Shown piece by piece: positions 1-8,637 of a stretch of DNA of 64,000 nt; the stretch's first letter is position 1, and every line of letters begins with the position of its first letter. Under the pieces are notes generated by a model. It ran no database searches, was not told the origin of the DNA, and saw nothing but the letters and a program-made list of their open reading frames with translations. The DNA lies in the NCBI GenBank assembly GCA_016703605.1, contig JADJBU010000022.1:62001-126000 (forward strand), read 5' to 3'. This stretch comes from Candidatus Villigracilis adiacens. GTDB taxonomy: Bacteria > Chloroflexota > Anaerolineae > Anaerolineales > Villigracilaceae. The translations under genes and the position numbers were made by a program.

Positions 1-2
1 TG

Positions 3-2519
3 GTGGATCTGTTCCATATTCCACGGCTGGAGATGGAAGGCTACGAAGCCGATGATGTGCTGGGAAGTGTGGCACGTGTGGCAGCGGAACAAGGTTTGGG
101 CGTAAAGATCATCACTGGCGACCGAGACCTATTGCAGTTGGTGAATGAACGAACCGCAGTGTATCTGGCAGGCGACGACCAGACCTACATCACCGATGCG
201 GATGTGGTGAAGAAGCTGGGCGTGAAACCGGGGCAAGTGGTGGATTACAAAGCCATCGTCGGCGATACGAGCGATAACATTCCCGGGGTGAAGGGTGTAG
301 GCGAAAAGACGGCGGTGGCATTGCTGGAGAAATTCGGCACGCTGGATGCCATCTATGCCAACCTCGACCAGGTGGAGAAACGCTGGCAGGGCAAGTTCGA
401 GGCGAGCAAAGAGACCGCGTACATGAGCCAGGCTCTGGCGCGGATCGAGACGAATCTCAACCTCAAGTTTGCGCTGGAGGAAGCGAAGGTGGAGCCGTTC
501 GAAGGGGCAAAACTGGAAGCATTCTTCAAAGAAATGGAATTCAAAACATTGGTGGCGAAGGTGCCGTCCATTAGCGGCGGCGCGGCTACGGTCAATGAAT
601 TAAAACCGGTCACAGCCAAAGCCAGCAAAACCAAGCCGGGGCAGATGTCGATGTTCGCGGAAGCCGAGCCGAAGCCGATCGTGGTTGAAGTGAAGCCGTC
701 GAACATTGAAGTCATTATTGTGGATACAGATGAGAAACTGGATGAACTCGCCAACACGTTGAACAAAGCGAAGGTCATTTCGTTCGATACGGAGACAACC
801 GGCACGGAGGAGATGAGCGCCGATCTGGTGGGCATCTCGCTTTCGGTAAAGGAAGGAAGCGGGTATTACATCCCGGTGGGGCATACGGCTGGGAATAATC
901 TGCCGCTGAAGAAAGTCATCGCCGCCATCACGCCTGCGATGACGAATGCAAATATTGGCAAGGTGGCGCATAACGCCAAATATGATTTCATCGTGCTGGC
1001 GCGACACGGGCTGACGGTTGCGCCGTTGACGTTCGATACCATGCTGGCGGAATTCATCGTAGACCCGGCGGCGCGGCATTTGGGGTTGAAGAATTTGAGC
1101 GAGTATCGGCTGGGCGAGACGATGACTCACATTGAAACGTTGATCGGCAAAGGCAAGAAGCAGGTCAGTATGGCAGAGGTGGCGATCGAAGCGGTCGCCA
1201 ATTATGCCGCCGCCGATGCAGAGACCACGCTGCGCTTGATGCCAATCGAACAGAAAGAACTCAAGCGGGTGAACGGCGAACGCATTTTGGAAGAGATCGA
1301 CATGCCGTTGACAGCGGTGCTGGCTGAAATGGAAATGACCGGGGCGTTGATCGACACCGGGTTCTTCGGGCAAATGTCGGCGGAGTTGGCGGCGCGGCTC
1401 TCGGAGATCGAGAAGGAAATTTACGGGCACGCGGGCAAGACGTTCAACATCAATTCGCCTCAGCAGCTTTCGGATGTGTTGTTCAACCACCTGCGGCTCG
1501 ACCCGCCCGATAAGGGGCGCAAAACGTCCACAGGCTTTTACTCCACCTCGGCAGACGTGCTCGACGCGATGCGCGGTCAGCACCCGATCATGGACTTTAT
1601 TCTCGAACAGCGCGAGCTCTCGAAGTTGAAGTCTACCTATGTGGACGCGCTGCCCGCGGCGATCAACCCAACAACAGGACGGGTTCACACCTCGTACAGT
1701 CAGATCGGCGCGGTGACGGGGCGGCTCTCTTCCAACAACCCGAACTTGCAGAACATCCCAATCCGCACTGAAACGGGACGACGTGTGCGCAATGGGTTCA
1801 TTGCCGATAAGGGCAATTTGCTGCTCTCGGTGGATTATTCGCAGATCGAATTACGCATCGTGGCGCACATGGCGCAGGATGAAGCGATGCTGGCGGCATT
1901 CCGCGCGGGTGAGGACATCCACGCGACGACGGCGGCGGCGGTGTATGACATCGAGTTGAAGGATGTGAACAAGGATATGCGGCGACATGCCAAGGCGATC
2001 AATTTCGGTCTGATCTATGGCATGAGCGCGTTCGGGCTGATGCATTCAACGGGGTTGACGCTGGCAGAGTCGGAAGATTTTGTGAAGGCGTATTTCAAGA
2101 AGTTCCCCGGCATCAAAAAATACCTGGATGGCATCCGGCGCGACGCGGCGGAGATCGGGTATGTGGAGACTCTGCTCGGGCGCAGGCGATACTTCCCGGC
2201 GTTGCTGGGCAAGACCAACGTCCAGATAAAGAACCGCGAAGAACGGGAGGCGATCAATGCTCCGATCCAGGGCACGGCGGCGGACATCATGAAGATCGCG
2301 ATGTTGAAGATCCCACTCGCTTTAAAGTCGGCGGGATTAAGCGCCAAAATGCTTTTGCAGGTACATGATGAACTGGTGCTGGAAGTTCCCAAAAAGGAAA
2401 TTGCCGAAACCGCAAATGCCGTGCAAACGACCATGGCAAATGCATACCCGATGAGCATTCCGCTGGAGACAGAGGCGCGGGCGGGTATCAGCTGGGGCGA
2501 GATGGAAGTGCTGGAGTAA
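3..2519 (+). CDS. polA: DNA polymerase I, 5' end missing
   Basis: Repair and Okazaki-fragment polymerase. The reading frame is open to the left edge, so roughly the first 100 residues of the 5'-nuclease domain lie outside the window; the visible part keeps EADD and GDTSDNIPGVKGVG of that domain. The 3'-5' exonuclease domain looks active: FDTETTG near residue 261, HNAKYD near 322, and YAAADAE near 401. The polymerase domain has motif A (DYSQIELR, about 611), motif B (RRHAKAINFGLIYG, about 660) and motif C (QVHDELV, about 787). All three activities therefore appear present, as in E. coli and unlike Taq, which has lost proofreading. The first in-frame GTG at position 3 is an internal codon, not the start. 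Confidence 0.97.
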   Translation: MDLFHIPRLEMEGYEADDVLGSVARVAAEQGLGVKIITGDRDLLQLVNERTAVYLAGDDQTYITDADVVKKLGVKPGQVVDYKAIVGDTSDNIPGVKGVGEKTAVALLEKFGTLDAIYANLDQVEKRWQGKFEASKETAYMSQALARIETNLNLKFALEEAKVEPFEGAKLEAFFKEMEFKTLVAKVPSISGGAATVNELKPVTAKASKTKPGQMSMFAEAEPKPIVVEVKPSNIEVIIVDTDEKLDELANTLNKAKVISFDTETTGTEEMSADLVGISLSVKEGSGYYIPVGHTAGNNLPLKKVIAAITPAMTNANIGKVAHNAKYDFIVLARHGLTVAPLTFDTMLAEFIVDPAARHLGLKNLSEYRLGETMTHIETLIGKGKKQVSMAEVAIEAVANYAAADAETTLRLMPIEQKELKRVNGERILEEIDMPLTAVLAEMEMTGALIDTGFFGQMSAELAARLSEIEKEIYGHAGKTFNINSPQQLSDVLFNHLRLDPPDKGRKTSTGFYSTSADVLDAMRGQHPIMDFILEQRELSKLKSTYVDALPAAINPTTGRVHTSYSQIGAVTGRLSSNNPNLQNIPIRTETGRRVRNGFIADKGNLLLSVDYSQIELRIVAHMAQDEAMLAAFRAGEDIHATTAAAVYDIELKDVNKDMRRHAKAINFGLIYGMSAFGLMHSTGLTLAESEDFVKAYFKKFPGIKKYLDGIRRDAAEIGYVETLLGRRRYFPALLGKTNVQIKNREEREAINAPIQGTAADIMKIAMLKIPLALKSAGLSAKMLLQVHDELVLEVPKKEIAETANAVQTTMANAYPMSIPLETEARAGISWGEMEVLE

Positions 2520-2638
2520 GTTGCCGGGTAGCCTAATAGTCAAGTGGTCTGACAGTTGGGTAGTGAGCAGAAGGCAGAAAGTAAGCTGCGGATTTTTGGG
2601 GAATCTGCCGTTTTGCGACGCATATATGCCCAAAATAT

Positions 2639-2703
2639 CCATAGCGTGGTTGTACCGCAAACTTCAGTTTGCGCCCCGGCGGGCGAGATAAATCTCGCGG
2701 TAC
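2639..2703 (+). repeat. Branched palindromic repeat, copy 1
   Basis: A 65-bp sequence found again at 19279-19343 with a single difference. GTACC and GGTAC close an outer stem that encloses two hairpins, GCAAAC/GTTTGC and GCGAGAT/ATCTCGC, so the strand can fold as a three-way junction. It lies about 30 bp before the promoter of the next gene. It could be a REP/MITE-like element or a structured RNA; nothing in the sequence decides between these. Confidence 0.85.
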
Positions 2704-2732
2704 GCCGAAATAAAGTCCGGGATATTACTGGG

Positions 2733-2738
2733 TATAAT
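2733..2738 (+). promoter_or_regulatory. -10 box, probably leaderless
   Basis: TATAAT lies 7 nt before the ATG at 2746, so transcription would begin at or next to the start codon. No Shine-Dalgarno sequence is visible. No clear -35 box. Confidence 0.6.
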
Positions 2739-2745
2739 CCCCCGA

Positions 2746-4023
2746 ATGTTCCAACGAATCCTACGCGGACTCGAGATGACCATCCTGCTCGTCATCCTTG
2801 CCGCTCTCACCGGGTACAGCAACCCCTCCCTCACCAACCCCATCGAAAAAGTCCGCGCCCACACGCGCAGTCTCGAGTTCGACTATGTGGAATGGATGGC
2901 GAATGCCGCCGTGGTCAAAGCCCGCGCCGCATCCGTCAACCTGCCCTACACCATAGACAGGCAAACGCAAAAACAGATCGTCGGCGAATATCTCCTCACA
3001 ACCCAATCCATCCTCGACAAGGAAAACCAACTCTCCCGGCTTTACGCCGACCCATCCATCACAGACAAGGAAGCCGCCACAGAATCCATCCGCGAGGAAT
3101 TGGCTGAACTGTATGCGCGTCAGACCGAACTCGCCCCGCTGGCAGAGGCGATTCTTCAGGATCAGGTCTCGCAGGTTGTGGCAGAGATCGGGCTGACAGC
3201 CGCCGGGCAACCCATCCCGAATATCTGGTATCACGCCACCCCCCTGCCAATGGCGCTCATCGTTTCGCCGCGCGACCACATCGAGCAGACCGCCAATATT
3301 TCAGTGGATACCGACCTGACATTGGACCAGCAAATCAAACTGGAAGAGGATGTCGCGCAAGACCTGGATGTTTCCTCGCTCGTCGTGCAGATCGGCGGCG
3401 TGGGCGTATATCCCACCATGGTAATGCGCTCCACCAACCTGCCCTGGATGCTCAACACCATCGCCCACGAGTGGATTCACAACTACCTCACCCTCCGCCC
3501 GCTCGGCGTCCTTTACGCCGAAACGCCCGAACTGCGCACAATGAACGAAACCACCGCTTCGATTGCAGGGGATGAGATCGGGGCGCTGGTCATCGAAAAA
3601 TACTATCCGGAATTAAAACCCTCCGCCTCTTTCCCGGACCTCGAACTGGTCTCGCTTCCATTTGACCGTCCCGACCCCGGGAGTTTGGTCCGCCCGCCCT
3701 TCGACTTTCGCGCGCAGATGCATGAGACGCGGATCAACGCCGATGCCCTGCTTGCAGAGGGAAGGATCGAGGAAGCCGAAGCCTATATGGAGGAACGCAG
3801 GCAGGTCTTCTTAAGGAACGGTTATCTCCTGCGTAAGATCAACCAGGCGTATTTTGCATTTCACGGCGCTTATGCCGACTCTCCCGGCGGCGCGGCCGGA
3901 GAAGACCCGGTCGGTCCCGCCGTCCGCGCCCTGCGCGAGCAAAGCAACTCGCTTGCCGGCTTCGTCAAAACAATGTCGTGGATGTGGTCCTTCGAGCAAT
4001 TGCAGAAAAAGGTAAATCGCTGA
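2746..4023 (+). CDS. Putative membrane-anchored zinc metallopeptidase
   Basis: A 425-residue protein with one hydrophobic segment at residues 11-27, probably an N-terminal anchor or signal. The middle of the protein holds IAHEWIHNYL at about residues 238-247, a HExxH zinc-protease motif, followed by a downstream acidic TASIAGDEIG segment that could supply the third ligand. The flanking regions are helical and charged. I do not recognise a named family; peptidase activity is inferred only from the HExxH motif and its context. The gene appears monocistronic, with a leaderless-type promoter upstream and an inverted repeat just after the stop. Confidence 0.8.
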   Translation: MFQRILRGLEMTILLVILAALTGYSNPSLTNPIEKVRAHTRSLEFDYVEWMANAAVVKARAASVNLPYTIDRQTQKQIVGEYLLTTQSILDKENQLSRLYADPSITDKEAATESIREELAELYARQTELAPLAEAILQDQVSQVVAEIGLTAAGQPIPNIWYHATPLPMALIVSPRDHIEQTANISVDTDLTLDQQIKLEEDVAQDLDVSSLVVQIGGVGVYPTMVMRSTNLPWMLNTIAHEWIHNYLTLRPLGVLYAETPELRTMNETTASIAGDEIGALVIEKYYPELKPSASFPDLELVSLPFDRPDPGSLVRPPFDFRAQMHETRINADALLAEGRIEEAEAYMEERRQVFLRNGYLLRKINQAYFAFHGAYADSPGGAAGEDPVGPAVRALREQSNSLAGFVKTMSWMWSFEQLQKKVNR

Positions 4024-4031
4024 CAAATGCC

Positions 4032-4088
4032 GGACTCAGCGTCTCCAGACGTTGAGAAAAGATCAAACGTCGGGAGACGTTTGAGTCC
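4032..4088. repeat. Imperfect inverted repeat between genes
   Basis: GGACTCA at 4032 is mirrored by TGAGTCC ending at 4088, with further pairing of CGTCTCC against GGGAGACG inside. It sits between the metallopeptidase stop and the next gene. There is no T-run after it, so it is more likely a palindromic repeat than an intrinsic terminator, though a hairpin here could still slow transcription. Confidence 0.6.
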
Positions 4089-4120
4089 AACACCAGTAAC
4101 TTGCTCATAATGGTCATTGA

Positions 4121-5362
4121 ATGAAAAAAACTATCATCAGTTTTCTATTTTTAGGCATTGCCCTTATCGCCGCCGCCTGCGCGGATTCGGAGGAGGCAAC
4201 CCCGGTTTCGGGAGTTACGCCGTTCTTTGCAACCGAACCGGCGTTCACACCGACGCCGGAGTTCGCCTGCACGCTGATCAACGTCCTCCCAACCGCCCAG
4301 CCCGCGCAGCAATCGCTTGTCCCGCCCGTCGCCGACGCGGATTTTTCCATCGGCGCGGCGGACGCGCCTGTGACGATCATCGAATATTGCGACTTCCAGT
4401 CGGATATTTGTCTTGCGATGGCGCAGACCATCGCGGAGTTGATGCGGAACTACCCTGGGAGCATTCGGCTGGTCTTCCGTCCCTTCCCGTTGACGGATTA
4501 TCTCGACAAATCGGACGATGCCCTGCTGGCGGCGTTCGCCGCAGATGAGCAGGGAAAATTCTGGGAGATGTACGACCTGCTCTTCGTCAAACATGCGGAG
4601 TGGGTGAGGCTCAGCCAGGGTGAGTTCAGGGCGTGGCTGGGCAGGGAGGCATCCGCTGTCGGTGTGGACCCGAATCAACTTTCAGAGGCGATGAAGGCTG
4701 ATGCAGCGGCGGGCAGGCTCAAGTCGGCGAAGGAGGCGGTTTCCCTTCTTCCCGTTCAGGCGGTGCCGCTGGTTTTCATCAACGATTCGCTCCAGCAATA
4801 TTATCTCGATTATCAAAGCCTGAATAACACAGTGGGGTTGATCCTGCTGGGCGGCAAGCAGTTTACCGAATGCCCGCCGTTTACGATACAGGCTTCGAAG
4901 CAGTATATTGCGACCATCGAAACTGAAAAGGGCGATATTGTGATCCAGTTGTTTGCCGACAAGGCGCCGCTGGCGGTGAATTCGTTTGTGTTTCTTGCGC
5001 GGCAGGGTTGGTATAACGGCGTGACGTTCCATCGCGTGATCCCCGGTTTTGCGGCGCAGGCGGGCGACCCAAGCGGGACCGGCATGGGCAACCCGGGTTA
5101 TCTTTTCAAGAACGAGACCAGCGACCTGCTGTTCAGCAGGCCGGGCATGGTGGCGATGGCAAATTCGGGGCCGGATACGAACGGAAGCCAGTTCTTCATC
5201 ACGTTTGCGCCCGCCTCGCATTTGAACGGAAATTTCACCATCTTCGGCCAGGTTATCAGCGGGCTGGATGCGGCGGAGCAGTTGACGCCGCGCGAGCCGA
5301 CCCAGGGGGTTTATCTTCCGCCGGGCGATGTCATTTTGAATTTGACCATCGAAGAAAAATAA
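4121..5362 (+). CDS. Lipoprotein: DsbA-like thioredoxin domain fused to cyclophilin PPIase
   Basis: A 413-residue envelope folding factor. The signal peptide ends in lipobox AAAC with Cys20 as the acylated residue. Residues about 70-245 are a DsbA/thioredoxin_4 domain with a cis-proline region (AVPLVFIN). The active-site segment reads YCDFQSDIC (residues 89-97), so the first Cys of the usual CPFC motif is Ser94 while Cys97 is kept and an extra Cys90 lies nearby. Residues about 260-413 are a cyclophilin-type peptidyl-prolyl isomerase with FHRVIPGF, GSQFFIT and LNGNFTIFGQV. The two halves suggest disulfide or thiol chemistry coupled to prolyl isomerisation outside the membrane. Oxidoreductase activity is uncertain because of the Ser substitution. 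Confidence 0.93.
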   Translation: MKKTIISFLFLGIALIAAACADSEEATPVSGVTPFFATEPAFTPTPEFACTLINVLPTAQPAQQSLVPPVADADFSIGAADAPVTIIEYCDFQSDICLAMAQTIAELMRNYPGSIRLVFRPFPLTDYLDKSDDALLAAFAADEQGKFWEMYDLLFVKHAEWVRLSQGEFRAWLGREASAVGVDPNQLSEAMKADAAAGRLKSAKEAVSLLPVQAVPLVFINDSLQQYYLDYQSLNNTVGLILLGGKQFTECPPFTIQASKQYIATIETEKGDIVIQLFADKAPLAVNSFVFLARQGWYNGVTFHRVIPGFAAQAGDPSGTGMGNPGYLFKNETSDLLFSRPGMVAMANSGPDTNGSQFFITFAPASHLNGNFTIFGQVISGLDAAEQLTPREPTQGVYLPPGDVILNLTIEEK

Positions 5363-5366
5363 AAGG

Positions 5367-5372
5367 TAGAAT
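5367..5372 (+). promoter_or_regulatory. -10 box, probably leaderless (trmI)
   Basis: TAGAAT followed by 7 nt (CACCCGC) and the ATG at 5380. No Shine-Dalgarno sequence is visible. Only 17 bp separate the previous stop from this start, so read-through from upstream is also possible. Confidence 0.45.
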
Positions 5373-5379
5373 CACCCGC

Positions 5380-6219
5380 ATGAAATATCATCTTGACGCG
5401 CGCGAAGGCGACCTTGCGCAACTGGTCGGTCTGACGCACAAGCACTTCATCTTCATCCTGCAAGGCGGCGGCGATTTTCAAAGTCACCGCGGCGTTATCA
5501 AGCACGATGACCTGATCGGCAAGCCCTGGGGTTCGCAGGTATTCAGCCACACCGGCGCGCCGTTCTTTTTGTTGCAGCCTTCGCTGGCGGATGTGCTGAA
5601 TGAACTTCCACGCAACACGCAAATACTCTACCCCAAAGACATCGGTTATATCCTGATCCAAATGGGCGTTTCGGAGGGGCAGACTGTCCTGGAGGCGGGG
5701 ACGGGGTCGGGGTCGATGACGATCTCGCTTGCAACCGCGGTCGGTTCGCCCGGACGGGTGGTTTCCTACGAACACAAGCCGGATACGCAAAACCTGGCGC
5801 GGAAGAATCTGGAGCGGATCGGGCTCGCTTCGCGCGTGGACTTCAAACTGCGCGACATCCAGCAGGGTTTTGACGAAACCGAAGCGGATGCCTTCTTCCT
5901 GGACGTGCAGAACCCCTACGAGTACATCTCCCAGGTGCGCGCCGCGCTCAAACCCGGCGGGTTCTTTGGCTCGTTGATGCCGACCTATAACCAGGTGGAG
6001 AAAGTCCTCTACGCCTTGAAACAGAATAACTTTGCCTTTGTGGAAGTCTGCGAGCTTTTGCTGCGATATTACAAGACCAACCCTGCCCGGTTGCGTCCCA
6101 CCGACCGCATGGTGGCGCACACAGGCTTTTTGGTTTTTGCCCGCAAAATCGAGCCAACCGATGACCCGCGCGGCGCGGCGCTTTCATCGGAAATCAGCGG
6201 GATCGAAGAGGAACGCTGA
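5380..6219 (+). CDS. trmI: tRNA (adenine-58-N1)-methyltransferase TrmI
   Basis: A 279-residue SAM-dependent enzyme of the TrmI/Gcd14 family that makes m1A58 in the T loop of tRNA. The N-terminal beta domain carries the family signature GGGDFQSHRGVI. Motif I is EAGTGSGSM near residues 104-112, with YEHKPD and the acidic FFLDVQNPYEY segment following. The C-terminal part has the conserved RMVAHTGFLVFAR segment. Length and domain order match the bacterial tetrameric enzyme. The stop is followed one base later by the next gene, so the two are probably co-transcribed. Confidence 0.95.
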   Translation: MKYHLDAREGDLAQLVGLTHKHFIFILQGGGDFQSHRGVIKHDDLIGKPWGSQVFSHTGAPFFLLQPSLADVLNELPRNTQILYPKDIGYILIQMGVSEGQTVLEAGTGSGSMTISLATAVGSPGRVVSYEHKPDTQNLARKNLERIGLASRVDFKLRDIQQGFDETEADAFFLDVQNPYEYISQVRAALKPGGFFGSLMPTYNQVEKVLYALKQNNFAFVEVCELLLRYYKTNPARLRPTDRMVAHTGFLVFARKIEPTDDPRGAALSSEISGIEEER

Positions 6220-6220
6220 G

Positions 6221-6784
6221 ATGTTCCGACGAGCCAGAAGATTCATGAGAGGCGGTCCGCCTGCGCATCACCGCCGGGGAGGTCCATCTGTGCCGCCGGC
6301 GCTTCAACATGCCCACCGCCTGATGGACGAAGGCAATTATGCCGAGGCCGCGCCTGCCTTTCACGATCTCGCAAAGAAAGCGGAAGAGCGCTTCCCGGAA
6401 CGCGCTCCCTTTCTATATATTGAGGCAGGCCGCGCCGCGATGCTGGATAACGACGGCAAAAAGGCGGTTGCCCACTTCCGCAGCGGGCTGACCCTGCTTG
6501 CCACACAGCAGCGCCATCATCGCGTACGCAGGGCGGGTGAAAGAATCGTTCAGGGATTGCGCGATCACGGGTTCGATGTCGAAGCGGAGGAGATCGCGTC
6601 TGTGCTTCAGGGCAACCTGCCCGCCCCGGTGGATGTTCTGCCAGAACCGCCTCGAAAACGCGCCATCCTGCCGACGCATTGTCCCTCCTGCGGGGCGGGA
6701 GTCAGACCGGATGAGGTGGACTGGCTGGATGAAGCGACAGCGGAATGCGATTATTGCGGAAGTCCCGTCCGGGCAGAAGCGTAA
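6221..6784 (+). CDS. Helical repeat protein with C-terminal zinc ribbon
   Basis: A 187-residue protein of unknown function. The ATG at 6221 follows the trmI stop by one base. The N terminus is basic and His/Arg rich. Residues about 25-130 form TPR-like helices (LMDEGNYAEAAPAFHDLA and AVAHFRSGL segments), and the C terminus has two Cys pairs, CPSCGAG near 154 and CDYCGSP near 177, forming a zinc ribbon. Its position between a tRNA methyltransferase and a Nudix hydrolase suggests a housekeeping operon but does not reveal its job. Confidence 0.85.
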   Translation: MFRRARRFMRGGPPAHHRRGGPSVPPALQHAHRLMDEGNYAEAAPAFHDLAKKAEERFPERAPFLYIEAGRAAMLDNDGKKAVAHFRSGLTLLATQQRHHRVRRAGERIVQGLRDHGFDVEAEEIASVLQGNLPAPVDVLPEPPRKRAILPTHCPSCGAGVRPDEVDWLDEATAECDYCGSPVRAEA

Positions 6785-6785
6785 G

Positions 6786-7388
6786 ATGACGGTCGTTACC
6801 GAGGAGTTCCTGCGGACGAAATTGCAGGCGGCGGACGCTTCCCGCGCCGAGACGGATGGATACGCCGAGATTCCCCTCCAACCGGATACCCGCCTCAAGT
6901 GCGCGGCGGTGCTTGTGCCTCTGGTGCATTTTCAAAATGAATGGCACATCCTTTACACGCGCCGCACCGACAGGGTCGAGTCGCACAAGGGGCAGGTTTC
7001 CTTTCCCGGCGGCGCGTGCGATGAAGGCGAGACCACGCCCGAGCAAACCGCCCTGCGTGAAGCGGATGAAGAGGTTGGCATCCGCCCGCCGGATGTGCGG
7101 GTCATCGGCAGGTTGAGCCGCATGGTGACCATCAGCAATTTCCGCGTCAGCCCGGTGGTGGGAATCGTGCCTTTCCCCTACGCGTTCAAAACAGCGGGAG
7201 TGGAAGTGGCGCGGGTGTTTACCATCCCCCTGCTTTGGCTGGCGGAGCGGAGTAATTACTGGGAGTTTTCCCTGCCCGGTTCAAGCCGTTCGGTGATCGC
7301 CTATCACCCCTATGACGGTGAATTGCTTTGGGGCGCAACCGCGCGGATGACTGTGGATTTCATGAAGATATTGGGGTTTATTCAGTAA
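6786..7388 (+). CDS. Nudix hydrolase, CoA pyrophosphatase-like
   Basis: A 200-residue Nudix enzyme. The Nudix box spans about residues 75-97 with GGACDEGE at its start and READEEVGI at its end. The SHKGQVSFPGG segment just before it is typical of the NudL/CoA diphosphatase group, which splits CoA or acyl-CoA into phosphopantetheine and 3',5'-ADP; the exact substrate is inferred. The ATG at 6786 begins one base after the previous stop, placing it third in a tight operon with trmI. Confidence 0.9.
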   Translation: MTVVTEEFLRTKLQAADASRAETDGYAEIPLQPDTRLKCAAVLVPLVHFQNEWHILYTRRTDRVESHKGQVSFPGGACDEGETTPEQTALREADEEVGIRPPDVRVIGRLSRMVTISNFRVSPVVGIVPFPYAFKTAGVEVARVFTIPLLWLAERSNYWEFSLPGSSRSVIAYHPYDGELLWGATARMTVDFMKILGFIQ

Positions 7389-7422
7389 CGGATATTACGC
7401 AAAAGCGCGGCGCGCAAGCGGG

Positions 7423-8637
7423 CTACCTGAACTCCGCGCCGGATTTGTTCAGTAATTTTTCCAAATAAGGCACAACCTGCCAAAACCCCTTCAAGTTTTG
7501 ATATTCCTCCATCCAGCGCGGATTATTTCCCGGCATGGATGTTCTTACAGCGCGGATCATCAAATTCTTTGCAGTATGCTCGACAGGGACGAATTGCGTG
7601 ATATCCGTCCGGTAGCCCATGACGCGCAGGATGGCGGCGCGCAGGGTATCCGTCAATATATCGCCCATCCGCTCGAATAGAATTCCATGCCCAAGCACGG
7701 GCGTCATCGGCGCAGGCGGCGGGAGGTTCGCCATTTGAACCTGAAGGTCGTGCTGGCAGCAGGGCGCGCAAATGATGACCCTGCTCTCCCAGCGAATTCC
7801 CATTGCAATGGCGTCGTCGGTGGCGGTATCGCAGGCGTGAAGCGCGACGACCATGTCGGGGGCGGTGTCGGTCTGATACCCGGCAATTTCACCGGTCGAG
7901 AAAGTCAAATGATCCCAACCGAGGGACTTCGCCCTTTCACGATGCCGCGCCATCAGGTCTGCCTTGAGGTCCACGCCCGTCACATATGCGTCGAAATTCA
8001 GAACATGGCGGAGGTAATAATAAAGGGCAAAGGTCAAATGCGCGCTGCCGCAGCCGAAATCCACCACATGAAGCGGTTTCGACTCGAATCCTTCAAAGGC
8101 GTTCGTTTCCTCGACCAGGCGCAGGAATTCGTTGATCTGTACATACTTGCGCTGCATATCCGCCCTGATCCTGCCGTCGCGGGTCAGTATCCCCGCCGCC
8201 TCTAGAAATGGACCGGCATTTTCCAACGTCAGGATGCGGCTCTTTTCGCGGTTATGCAGGAGGTCGATCTCGATCGGCGCGGATGGGGCATTGCTTTCGT
8301 TCACCACGGCTTTGCCTTTTTTTGAAATATTTACCTGTAAACTTCCGTCTGTTCCTTCGACAAAGATATTTCGAAATGGCATCGACAGCACTTCATTTAG
8401 TTTCTGCGTCGCTTCACCGGGAGCGAAGTTTTTGGAAATATCCTTTTTCTCGTCGAAGAACGAAAACTGTAAATGGTACGCCCCTTTGATCTCCACCGGG
8501 CGGACCTGCACCTTGAGCCACGCCAACTCCGTCCCTTTTTGATTGCCTGTAAAGACCGCCCGCGCAAACGTATCGCGGTTCAGGACCCGCCCGCGGATTT
8601 TGTCTGCAACCTGCTCATCCATGCCAGTCTGTGTCAT
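7423..8637 (-). CDS. SAM-dependent methyltransferase (Methyltransf_32-like)
   Basis: A 404-residue protein. The N-terminal 150 residues are a family-specific domain rich in beta strands. Residues about 160-330 are a class I methyltransferase fold with motif I VVDFGCGSAHLTF (about 191-203), an acidic GVDLK strand end, and the HACDTATD and CAPCCQHDL segments typical of the GSTCD/Methyltransf_32 group. The substrate is not known; tRNA or protein are both possible. Its start overlaps the upstream lipoprotein stop by 4 bases (ATGA), so it is the last gene of a three-gene operon. Confidence 0.88.
   Translation of the reverse strand: MTQTGMDEQVADKIRGRVLNRDTFARAVFTGNQKGTELAWLKVQVRPVEIKGAYHLQFSFFDEKKDISKNFAPGEATQKLNEVLSMPFRNIFVEGTDGSLQVNISKKGKAVVNESNAPSAPIEIDLLHNREKSRILTLENAGPFLEAAGILTRDGRIRADMQRKYVQINEFLRLVEETNAFEGFESKPLHVVDFGCGSAHLTFALYYYLRHVLNFDAYVTGVDLKADLMARHRERAKSLGWDHLTFSTGEIAGYQTDTAPDMVVALHACDTATDDAIAMGIRWESRVIICAPCCQHDLQVQMANLPPPAPMTPVLGHGILFERMGDILTDTLRAAILRVMGYRTDITQFVPVEHTAKNLMIRAVRTSMPGNNPRWMEEYQNLKGFWQVVPYLEKLLNKSGAEFR

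Noticed and set aside
600..1688. 362-codon open frame opposite polA
   Set aside because: Fully inside a conserved polymerase gene on the other strand, with low-complexity Arg/His-rich translation typical of shadow frames.
4032..4088. Intrinsic terminator after the metallopeptidase gene
   Set aside because: No T-run follows the inverted repeat on either strand, so it is listed as a repeat instead.
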